Source: Adineta vaga (Eukaryota; Rotifera). Taken from it: a stretch of DNA of 64,000 nucleotides. Shown here one piece after another: positions 13,440 through 24,028 of this stretch; position 1 is the stretch's first letter; the number at the start of each line of letters is the position of its first letter. Where the stretch lies: contig CP075494.1 in the NCBI GenBank assembly GCA_021613535.1, forward strand, positions 12,028,001 through 12,092,000. Direction: 5' to 3'. The notes below the pieces were generated by a model. It was not told the DNA's origin. It saw only the letters and a list, made by a program, of their open reading frames with translations, and searched no databases. Made by a program: the position numbers and the translations under genes.

Positions 13440-16400
13440 ATGCGTGAGAAAAAACGAAGTCAAGAATATGTTCAACGATCTTTATCAGTTGACGTAAGAA
13501 GAAAATTTCGTTTTCCGTTTCGAAAAACAAAATAATTGTTTTTGCACTTCTATTTAAAGAAAGAAGAAGAAGAAAATGTTCTTCGTCAAGCTGTTGAACA
13601 CGAATATACAACGTTATATCGTCAAGTACATAAAGGTGCACAAGAAACAGCTCGGTAAAATGATTATACTTTGAACATATTTTAAATCTTCATTCAGAGT
13701 CAGAATTGAACAGTAGAGATGTTTCTTTGTTTTATAATTGACATACATTCATCATATTATAATTCTTCTATCCATTTTAGTCATATTCTTCGACATGTCA
13801 TCCAACCACCTGCACCACAAGCATTAACTATTTCTATTCCTACATCTACAAATGAATTAAATAACGATAAAGATGATAATAATACAACTATTTCAGTTAC
13901 TGTTGCCGATGGATGTAATAAAAATCCACATAAGAATTCGACGATTCCAACAATCATGCCAACACTTCCTATCGTTCGAGAATTGATTTCCTACGTACCA
14001 ACAATGAGAAATGTTGCTACACGTGGTCATCTTATTGGTATACCATATTTAGGAGATAAATTTGATGCTGAAGATCAACGATTAATCAATTCAATATCTA
14101 TCGAACCGACCAAACAACAGAAACTAATACGAAGTATAAGATTTCGTACGTTATCTTATTATAAATTCTATTTTTGTTGTCATTAGAAAAAAAACTCGAT
14201 GAACAATCATTAGAAACTGTATATAAATCCCTTCGATCAAATCATCTATGGACTAATTATTCAAATGAACAAATTATTGATGCTATACTTCGTAAGAAAA
14301 AGTGCCAGTTGAAATAAAGTGATTCTATTTACTTTCTTCTGTCATAGATTATCATCGTGATTCCACACCGAGAGCTAATCTTCTTAAATTAGCAAATCAA
14401 AATGATTGTCCTCTTGTGGAAAAACAACGATATCACACAAATATAGATGAATATATTGCTTTAGATGTAGATATTGATGAATTAATAATTAAACCTTGGT
14501 GTTCACGATTTTGTCCACGATGTTATACATATAAGTAAGTTTTCTATTCTTATTGCTGAGGATAAGTCAAAAGCACAATGTCTAATATACTTTATTAATT
14601 ATCGTATTACTTTTGTAGTTGTTTATTGCATAAGGAAGGTCCATCGTATTTACCATTACCGAAGAAATTTTCTCTTTCACTTGACAATCAATCAGAACCA
14701 TGTAGTGCTACATGTTATAAACATCAACGTGAACAACTAAAACGTCCATTATCACCATCATCTGCTTGTTCGAATGAATCAATAACTTCGATTGATAATA
14801 ACAATAAAAAACGTCAACGACGAAATTCAAATATAATGCTCATTATCTCAGATGAAAATCTCACTCATGAACATCCTCTTGATGTTAATGTTCGACAAAT
14901 TGATGTACAAAAACGATTATCAACACAATGTCTAACAAGAATTGAAAATCAAATGAATTGTCAAACAATGCCATTGATGCCGTTAGATAATAATTGGACC
15001 TTAACTGATCGAAGTATATTTCGTTTATTTTATTTTCTCTTCGATGGTGATTTATGTTTATTAAAACATTTGTATCAATTAAATCAAACATGTCAACATC
15101 TTTACGAAGAATTCATACGTGATTCGAAATATTTTTCCGAACGTTTATCATTAAAACATGGTTCACCATTTTTAATACGTCATCCATATCGAAGACGTAT
15201 GCCTGAAGGAACAACACGTGCATTTCTTCTCTATATTAAACGTACGCTTAATCGGCCCAATGAAAATCATCATCAAAAGAATACAGCAACAACTTTAAAA
15301 CCATCGTATCAACCTTGTTCACATGATGGACCATGTACAATCGATAATCCTCAATGTTGCTGTATGAAAATGGGTACATTTTGTGAAAAATTTTGTAATT
15401 GTTCTATTGATTGTCCACATCGATTTCCTGGTTGTGCTTGCAGAGGATCATGTTTATTTAATAGCTGTTTATGTAGTGCTGAAGGCCGTGAATGTGATCC
15501 TGATTTATGTCATAATTGTGGAGCGTCATTATTTTTTGATGAATTAAATGCTTCAATTAAATTGTAAGTTGTTTTTCTTTTTCGTTGATAGAATTTCATT
15601 GTTTCTGTTCTTTTGTTATTTTTTTCTCTAGAGAAACAGCGGAATCGCCATCAGTATCGACGAAACCAGAAGAAAAATCTTTATCAACAGGATCAGTTCG
15701 AAATGTACGATCACGAACTCTCGGTAATTTACCAACTCGATCTCAAACTCTTCGATCATGTCGTGTCAACGAACCAACTTATAAAATAATTCCCAAACAA
15801 TCACGACGTGCTAATTCTAGAGCATCGTTAAATTCTATTGTAGCTCAACCGTTACCGATTATAACATGTGCAAATATTTCTTTACAACGAAAAATTCATA
15901 AACAAATTCTTATTGCCGAATCCGATAGTAATAGAATTTCATTGTTTTTCTTTTCCAACATTTCTTCGTTTTAGTTGCTGGTTATGGAGCGTTTCTTGGT
16001 TCACCAATTGCCTATCCTGGTGATTTAATTGCTGAATATACAGGTGAAATTATTTCAGAAGAAGAAGCTGATCGACGTGGTCGACTTTATGATAAACGTG
16101 CATGTTCTTATTTATTTAATCTTGATATGCAACATTGTATTGATGCTCGACAATTTGGCAATAAATTACGGTTAGATATAGATTAACTTTGAATATTCTG
16201 ATGTGATTCTCTTTAGATTTGCTAATCATTCCTCGAAACCGAATTGTGTTCCAAAAATAAAATTAGTCAATGGTAAATTTTCTTTTCTTCTATTTTGAAT
16301 TTCTTTATGAATTCTCGTTTACTTTTTTTTCAGGTGATTATCGTATTGGTATATATGCGAAAGAAGTTATTTTTCAAGGTGATGAATTATTTTTCGAATA

Positions 16401-16530
16401 TATGTATGATGCTTATCAACGTCAACAGTTTATTAATAATGAACGAATTGATGAAACTGAACGAGAGAATGTCACAATTTTAACACGATATGCTGATAGT
16501 TTTATGCTAGTTCAACCATCAATTGATTGA
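13440..16530 (+). CDS. EZH2: E(z)/EZH-type histone H3K27 methyltransferase
   Basis: Catalytic subunit of Polycomb repressive complex 2. Ten exons join in phase: 13440-13493, 13560-13654, 13781-14145, 14187-14291, 14348-14534, 14619-15563, 15632-15927, 15975-16170, 16217-16272 and 16334-16530, about 830 residues against roughly 750 in human EZH2. N-terminal PRC2 segments include IPYLGDKFD and the HYHRDSTPRANLL region; the SANT-like part is near LTDRSIFRLFYFLFDG. The CXC domain is intact (CCCMKMGTFCEKFCNC, GRECDPDLCHNCGA). The SET domain has RFANHSSKPNC and the GDELFFEYMYDAY end with the catalytic tyrosine. An extra Ser/Arg-rich stretch, mostly exon 7, separates CXC and SET. The true N-terminus is uncertain because an upstream exon may exist. 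KTI12 follows after 259 bp. Confidence 0.92.
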
Positions 16531-16789
16531 AATTCTTTTTCTCTCAATGTTAGATAATATTCCTGTTCTGTTTCTTCTATACATTAGTTTTTATTTTGTT
16601 AGAAACGAAAAAAGTGAATGCATTTTTTTTTGATTCATGGATGTTCATGACCTATTTTTTTTTGTTCTTTATTGTTAAACACAATCAAATAAAACAAATG
16701 ATGAAATTAGAATTGATTTTCTTTTGAAATCTCTATAAATATAAACATATACATTATTATTATTATTATTATTATAGTATAGAAACGAA

Positions 16790-18148
16790 ATGCCACTCAT
16801 TGTTATCTCCGGTGGTCCTTGTTCAGGCAAATCAACGCGAGCAAAAGAATTAGATGAATATTTCAAAACAAAATCAATGCCCGTACAAATCATTACGGAT
16901 AATAATCTAGATAGAAATGCTGTTTATGCAGGTTTTACTAATTAATATTTTCAAATTCTTCTTCTATTTATCTTTTCATTTCTGTTGGAAAACAAAGATA
17001 ATACACTTGAAAAACAAGCACGAAGTGATTTGAAAGCTGAAACACAAAGGTAGAAATAATCTTCTTATAAGCATTGGATTTTAATCTTTCATTTCAGATT
17101 AGTAACAAAAACTGATTTAGTTATTCTTGATGCATTGAATTATATCAAAGGTAATATGAATTATGTTTTCTATTTGTGTCTGTTACATCTTACGGAAATC
17201 TAAGGCTTCCTAGTTGTAATGTATCATGATAGAGAAAAGAAAGGAAATAAACAGCTTTTCTTGAGATACATCTAAAAATGATTTGATTATTTACATCATT
17301 TTTTTGTCGAATTATTTCAGGTTATCGATATGAACTTTATTGCATAACAAAATTATATCAAACTGTTCAATGTACAGTAAGTTCTTCGTCTTTCACACTA
17401 GTTACTGATTTATTCGAACTTGAAGATTTATTGTAATACACCTGTTCATCTTGCACGTGAATGGAATGCAGCAACTCATCGATATGATCCATCAATGTAA
17501 GAATATTCAAATTAGTTACATCATCGTTTGATCTATAACTTGTTTGATTAGTTTTGATGCATTGGTACAACGTTATGAACCACCTGAAGGTCGCAATCGT
17601 TGGGATGCACCATTATTTGAAATAACACCTGAAGATCAATTACCAATAGAACAAATTGCAGATTATTTAGCAAATAAGCGTCCACCACCACCAAATAAAT
17701 CAACAGTTAATGTAAGTTTCATTACTCACGGAATTTCTCTAATAATTTACTTTTTATTTCAGTTACCAATATCGGATACAAATTTCCTGCATGATGTTGA
17801 TCGTGTTACTCAAGATGTTATTGATGTATGTTGATGATTGTAATGAAAGATTGATTTTTTAGTATGTTTGTTTTAGTCAATTGTTCAACAAAGTAAAATG
17901 GCTGTATTTGGTCAACAATTTTCAATTCCTGGAACAACAGAAAAGGTAAAGAAGAACTTGAATAAAAGAAAAAAGAAGTTATCTTTTTCATTTTATCTTA
18001 GATTAATTGGAATCAAAATCATTCGGTTTCGGATCTACGTCGAATTCGTCAACAGTATTTGAAATTTATAAAAACTCATCCACCATCGAAAGATAATACG
18101 AATGTTACTACCATGTTTGTTCAATTTCTTAACAACAATCTTTGTTAA
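16790..18148 (+). CDS. KTI12: Protein KTI12 homolog
   Basis: P-loop protein linked to Elongator, the complex for wobble-uridine modification of tRNA; related to O-phosphoseryl-tRNA kinase (PSTK). Nine exons: 16790-16931, 16998-17049, 17098-17150, 17321-17376, 17426-17496, 17552-17712, 17763-17825, 17877-17945 and 18002-18148, about 270 residues. The Walker A motif GGPCSGKST lies at residues 8-16. Family landmarks are DALNYIKGYRYELYC, the IYCNTPVHLAREWN stretch, RYEPPEGRNRWDAPLF and the C-terminal LRRIRQQYLKF. The start follows an AG at 16776-16777 at the end of an (ATT)n run. It ends the + strand run that began at DNAJC11. Confidence 0.93.
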
Positions 18149-19197
18149 CAGATTGTTTTTCTTCTTTCCGCTCGTTTTTTATAATAAAGACAAACATGTG
18201 CGCACGAAAGATTGACATGACACGTCACCTTCTCTAATCAATGAATCATTATTTCTCTCACCACAGATGCCGTTTTTACTCAACGTATTAAAATACGATA
18301 CTTCTTCAACAACGGTCGTTTTTTTTCTTCTTTGCAACATGGTAAACCGTGTACCGTAGGCTATTTTCTCACATCTTTACTTACAATGAAGTTCTAATGT
18401 ATAGTATCAAATAAAAAGAACTTCTCATTCATTATTAACGGTATACCTCATATGAATCCACATATTATCTATGGAAAGTTTTTATGTTTTATTTCTTCGT
18501 TTAAGATATAAGAAATACTTGAGTTGATAGTCTCTTCGTCGAAAGAAAAAAAAGTGTATATGCTAAATGAGAAAATCATGTTCTTGATGCATTTTAACGA
18601 GTTATAAATACTCTCTGGAAATAAGCAGAATATTATTGATAGAAACAAAAGTTATTTACATATCAAATGATTAATACTTTTTCCTATTAGATAGAATAGT
18701 TAGTATAGTCGAACAAAGGGATGGAGTTTTAGCTTTCAGTTATACAATTATATTTTTCAAGGATTTCCGATGGATGACACATGTTAAAGAGTATCCAATT
18801 CAAAATAATGACAAGACTTTAGACTTAGAAGAAAGATTCAGAATTATAATTATCAAGGTCGTGCCTACTGAGTCGTTAATATGAAGACATTTGTGTGTTG
18901 AATATTCTTAACAATGTTTTAGTCTTTCTCGTCAATATACAAACATCTCGATCGATTCTTTCTTATCCCTTAATCAAATTTCTAGTTACGATACATAATC
19001 CGATCAATTTGCTCATATCTCGAGCGATTCTACTAGACTACCATTTTCTTCATAGATTCACAATTGTTTTCCTGTTGAATACGAACGATCCGAAAATTTG
19101 ATTGATTAAATCTCCTAGCTGACAAATACGAAGCTTCTTGTGACTTAAATTCATCACTAGCATCGATATTAACAATAATTTTCACATCAAGTGAACT
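18149..19197. other. Intergenic region downstream of KTI12
   Basis: About 1 kb with only short, low-quality reading frames and homopolymer runs. I see no exon, repeat or RNA gene that I can support. Confidence 0.5.
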
Positions 19198-20376
19198 ATG
19201 CTTCTTATTCGTTCTCCAACGTTAACATTTGCATTTATATTTTTCATTCTTTCAATTTGTTTAACAATTATTACTTTCAATATTCAATATGATGATTCTC
19301 AATATCTTATACAATTCTTAATCATATGTCCACCATTAAATTCTATATTTCTCTTTCTTTTTGCGGCAACATGGATTGAACGTCGATTTCGTTTATCCTA
19401 TATGCCAGTTATATGTTTAACTATTTTAATGTTATCATCATTAACATTAACAATTATATCAAGTATACTTCTATCATTATCTGTTCTAATGTATTTGAAT
19501 TTAATATTTTATTCATTCTTCTTTCTTCTATTTTTATCCATAGTTATCATAATAATCATAGCATATTCCTATGGTTCATTATTCATTCATCGTTATCGAA
19601 ATATGATGACAAATGAACAACAAAATACAGAAATATTAAAAGATATTGAACTTTTAAAACTCGATCAATTAGTTTTGAAATCACCTAACAATGATGAACT
19701 TATTCTATTCATGTCAAAATTACCAGGTCGCCGTATTCGTCATGATATTCGTAATATACAAGATGATTTAAATCAAATAAATGCTCATACAATTATAACA
19801 TTGAATGAAATCAAAGAATTATCATTTATGAATATGGCTAATAAAAATCTTTATAATATGGATATCTATTCCATGCATATCAAACGAGCTAATATGGAAC
19901 ATATTATTTATCCAATACGTGATCGTTTTATTCCGAAATCAATAAGTGATTATATGCAATTTTTATATTGCATTATACTTAATGTAAATCGTTCAAATCG
20001 GAATCGATTACTAGTACATTGTATGGGTGGAATGGGAAGAACGGGTTTGACAATTGTTTGTTTACAATTAACTTATGAATATATAATGAAAAAAGATGAT
20101 GAACCAGAGAAAAAACAGAAATTTCTCGAACGATTTTGTCATTATCCATTGTTATTAACAAATCATTGTCGCGTATGTCAAACAATTACAAATGTTAGAA
20201 AAGTACGAAAAGGTACAATTCATAATCCATTACAAATCTTATTTGCTCATGAATATTATGCTCGTTTGAAATCAACATCATACATGCAACAAATCAAACA
20301 AATTCTCGATCGAAGTGAAAGACTTCTATCAAGCACTCAAGATGAATTTCCATTAATAACAAATCTTTCACTTTAA
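19198..20376 (+). CDS. Membrane-anchored CDKN3-like dual-specificity phosphatase
   Basis: Intronless, 392 residues. The N-terminal ~140 residues contain about four hydrophobic spans (near 8-28, 39-61, 71-95 and 98-128), predicting a multipass membrane anchor. The rest resembles the CDKN3/KAP-type cysteine phosphatases: KLPGRR near 176, HTIITLNEIKEL, a general-acid region YPIRDRFIPKSISDY with the Asp in place, and the P-loop VHCMGGMGRTG (residues ~273-283) with Cys and Arg intact, so it should be active. CDKN3 itself is soluble and acts on phospho-CDKs; a membrane-tethered version with a cytosolic C-terminal catalytic domain would have other substrates, which I cannot name. Lack of introns in an intron-rich region hints at retrocopy origin or a lineage-specific gene. 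Confidence 0.8.
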   Translation: MLLIRSPTLTFAFIFFILSICLTIITFNIQYDDSQYLIQFLIICPPLNSIFLFLFAATWIERRFRLSYMPVICLTILMLSSLTLTIISSILLSLSVLMYLNLIFYSFFFLLFLSIVIIIIIAYSYGSLFIHRYRNMMTNEQQNTEILKDIELLKLDQLVLKSPNNDELILFMSKLPGRRIRHDIRNIQDDLNQINAHTIITLNEIKELSFMNMANKNLYNMDIYSMHIKRANMEHIIYPIRDRFIPKSISDYMQFLYCIILNVNRSNRNRLLVHCMGGMGRTGLTIVCLQLTYEYIMKKDDEPEKKQKFLERFCHYPLLLTNHCRVCQTITNVRKVRKGTIHNPLQILFAHEYYARLKSTSYMQQIKQILDRSERLLSSTQDEFPLITNLSL

Positions 20377-21872
20377 TAATTGTATGTGTGAAAAAAGTCA
20401 AATAGAAACAAACATGTTTTCCCCTTTTTCTAAACATCAAACATATGTTATAATATTATGTAAACTAAAAGCTAATCTGATTTTTTTTTCATCGGAAAAG
20501 AAAATGTTCATTTAATTAAAGCCGGAAACAGAAGAAAAACACACATCTTTCGATTTGATCTGCTTCACTGCTGTATATCGAGGCAATATTTCATTCACAG
20601 CATGACACTTTACCCCGGTCATTCTTCCTATTAACAGCATCATTTATCCCACAACTAGAGCAGCGAAAAAAACAAATTCAAACGAAAAAGATGTGATGTT
20701 GTCTTCGCACACATACACACATACATAAACGCATCAGATATCCTTTCCCCTTGTGTGTGTGTGTGTTTTGTTATGTTAAAGAAATTCGAGATATTAAACT
20801 ACTGATTGTTTGAAAGATTTAACAAACAAACGAAACCTTGTTCGTTATATGTGTCAATAGTTATCTAACATTTGTAGATAATTGGATTGAGTTGAAAAAC
20901 GATTTAAATCTTTTGACAAGTGATAGTCCGACCGTTTGATACAAAGCTATAATCAAATCGATAATTAATATACAAGAAATGTCATTTCTTTTTCTCTCTT
21001 ATTGATATCTTGTTCATTCATTCATTCATTCATCCATCATTCTTATGTAAAACAGTCATTTTCGTTTCCACTTCAAATGAATGAATGCATCATTGTCATA
21101 ACATGCAATTGGCACGTTGAATTCTAGACGAAAAGACAATCTTTCTTTTCTGATTGAATATTGATAACATATTTCCCGTTGTTCAAAGAAATTTCATTCT
21201 TTTGTTTGTTCTGAAATTAACACTCGACATTTCTCTACAACAGATTACGTCAAATTGCTTTGAAAAGAAAGATGACCTCGACACTACTGTGTATGCAATT
21301 CAACGAATCGATAAACATTCTAGAGTTAGGAAATTCACCGATTCTCAATGTTTTATTTTAAACTGCTTCGTCATCATCATCAGCATAATGTTATTTGTTT
21401 AACTCGTAAAAATGTATTCGAAGAATTAGTCCTATCGATTTCAACTTGTATATGCCGAACACATCAATCGTAACAACAGAAGTCAATAATCATAAAAAAA
21501 GAAGATTTTTTTCTTTTAATATCTTTCTTAAATAAATCAAGTTTCAAATCATCAAACACAGCAATGTATGTTTAAAGTATAACAACGAAAAAAAATAAGC
21601 GAAATTTTCTTGCACATACAATGCGCATTAGTGTTTTTTTTTATCTTCATCGCGTCTTCCACACACGGTCATATCCGAGCAAAAATCAACAAACAAACAA
21701 AAAAATAATAATAATAATAATTAATAACAAGAGACAAAATCACATGTGAACTATACATACAACAGACGTGATATATAAATAGAAAAATAAGTTCAATATA
21801 GAGACGAAAACGAAAAGAGAAAATTTCAAATCTAAGGGAAACTTTGAAGATAGGTTTCTTTGCTATGAAATT
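20377..21872. other. Convergent intergenic region / 3' UTRs
   Basis: About 1.5 kb between the phosphatase and the TTP-like gene, which converge. It holds a (GT)n run near 20755, a (CATT)n run at 21013-21032 and poly-A-rich tracts, and probably the 3' UTR of the TTP-like gene. The short frame at 21154-21402 has no supporting features. Confidence 0.45.
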
Positions 21873-22550
21873 CTACTTTTGAAGTAAAAATGACGAAAGA
21901 AAGATATCATCGGGCGTTAGTAGTGGTGAATCCATTGGAGAAATTGAACGAGATGATGATACTGATGAACGAGTATCACTACCAAATGATGATGAAGGTG
22001 ATATACTTTTACATGACAAAGTTTCAGTACATTGATCATGAACAAAATGGCATCGTGGACCATACGGACCTATTGAGACAAATAGATAAGTTTTAAATAG
22101 TTCAATCGATTTTTTATGTCAACTTACAATAACCAGTACAATGATATGTTCGACAAAGAACTGTTTTATATTTTGGATGTCGATTTAACGAACGTATTTC
22201 ATTATAGCCATGAGCGAATTGACATTTTTCTCCATACTTGCAAAAGCCTGTTTCATGATATGAACGACATAATTCCGTTTTATAACGTTGTGATGCTGTT
22301 TTACTATTATTATCTATTGATGTTTGAATTAGATGTGTCGTCATTGATGTCAAATGTTGAGAATTCGAACGAACAACAGGTCCTCCAACAGCTTTCGAAT
22401 AAACTTTAGATGGTGATGATGATGTCGGAGATAAAACATTAACATTCTAAATAAAAACATTATTTTTCTCAAATATCTATGGAAACTATTTGGAAAACTT
22501 ACAATTGATGTAAGCATATCATGTAAATAACAAGCTGGAAGTTGATACAT
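21873..22550 (-). CDS. ZFP36: Tristetraprolin-family CCCH zinc-finger protein
   Basis: Binds AU-rich elements in mRNA 3' UTRs and recruits deadenylation and decay factors; shuttles between nucleus and cytoplasm. Three exons on the minus strand, 22550-22503, 22446-22128 and 22069-21873, give 187 residues. The tandem CCCH domain is canonical: [19 protein letters not shown], with C-x8-C-x5-C-x3-H spacing, then an 18-residue linker and a second RYKTEL-like lead-in (PKYKTVLC) with the same spacing. The second finger is split by the last intron after GYC. A Ser-rich tail follows and ends in a short hydrophobic/acidic stretch ([12 protein letters not shown]), placed where vertebrate members carry the CNOT1-binding motif. 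A TATA-like run lies at 22622-22634. Confidence 0.88.
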
Positions 22551-24028
22551 GGTAGTGAATATCAAGGCACCAATGTCGAGACAATAAGATGACGAATATG
22601 TACGTGCACGTCGTCTATCCTCTTATATATATATTTTTCTCTTTTCCAAACGAATGTCTAGTGCATACAATCTCTCTCTCTCTCTCTTCCTCTTCTTTTC
22701 TTCTCTTTTCGTATGAACCAGCCATGTGAAGAAATCAAAGCCAATAGGAAAACACTCATTCTCGTTGCTTCTTTTTCAAATGACGTAAACAATTTTCATA
22801 TTGGCATGCTATCAAAAATATCGTTAATAATGCATTAAAAGAATGAAACAATTGACTAGTTTCCAAAAATGAGATCTTTTCAATGTTTGATATATTTGAT
22901 GAGGATGATGATAAAGGGCCTTTTGAAATGCACACTAGGCAATCTCAATAGTCTTTTTTTCTTTTGATCAAAATGAACAAGCTACTTGTTATTTTATATA
23001 AAAGAGAGATAGAACTATGAGAATTCAAAATGGATAAGAGACCATCTTATCACCTTGTTTAGTTGAGAAAAAAAAACAAAATGATATTCACACGTGCACA
23101 TTGGGATAAAAATGAATATCTAACACTCAAAAGAGATTAAGTGATGATGATAGCTTTATTTCGATTAGCTTCTGTCAAAATTAAAGTTTTTCATGAATTT
23201 AAATGTCAAAACGAAAAGCCTAATCATTATACTTGTTATACAATCAATTGATAGAATGAAATGAAACGATTCATGTAGACATGCATCACAGAGGTGCTAC
23301 TCTTGATTTTCCCATTGTAGAACTCGGAAATATTCCTCTTTGACAAGCTACTTGTCTAACAAGTTCAAAGTAGATACACCCTGGAGAGAAAGAGAGACAC
23401 ACACAGAAAAAAAGTGTCATGAATGCATAAATAGGAATCGAACGATGATCGATGAGGATCATCTCTTTGATTTGATCAATGTTCATTCAAAAGTGACGTA
23501 AACCTCATTAATCGAATAAGATAAAAGAAAACATCCCTACAGAAGAAGAAGAAAACACCTAATATCTATTATCCAAGATTAAAATTATCTCTAAAATTCA
23601 ATCTATCCTATCCATTTCAATCCAATATAAATATTCGCGTCATAAATTCGAGAAAAAAAAGGTTATAATTTGATAGATATCCTGCAATGTCAATTGACAC
23701 AATCACTACGCAACATGCAATTGAAATTGAAAAAAAAAAACGCTACGCATTTTCTGCATCCTTCACCTGCTCGTATTGTATCAAGATGATAGTAATTGCC
23801 TTCTAGCAAGTCAAATGCGATATGCAGGTGATGATTAAACAAAATAGGAAAAAAAATTCTATCGATCGATCGATTACAATTGTTTTTTAACAATGTAATA
23901 TAACTTACTATTTAGTCTCATTATGTATTGTGATATTATTCAGTTATAGATATTGTCAAAGGCAATTTGAACAATCTTTCGCAAATAAATCTGTTTGTTT
24001 ATTTTTATTTTCAAAAAAAACTATTTGT
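22551..24028. other. Intergenic region between TTP-like and GLI-like genes
   Basis: About 1.5 kb. It contains the TTP-like promoter side (TATA-like run at 22622-22634, (CT)n near 22670-22690). On the minus strand a strong acceptor-like CT tract ends in CCAG near 23380 and is followed by a short open frame to about 23289, but I could not join it to any gene. Confidence 0.4.

Noticed and set aside
23690-23893. Minus-strand 67-residue frame with Cys pairs
   Set aside because: It contains poly-Phe from a poly-A tract and has no acceptor or donor to fit a gene model.
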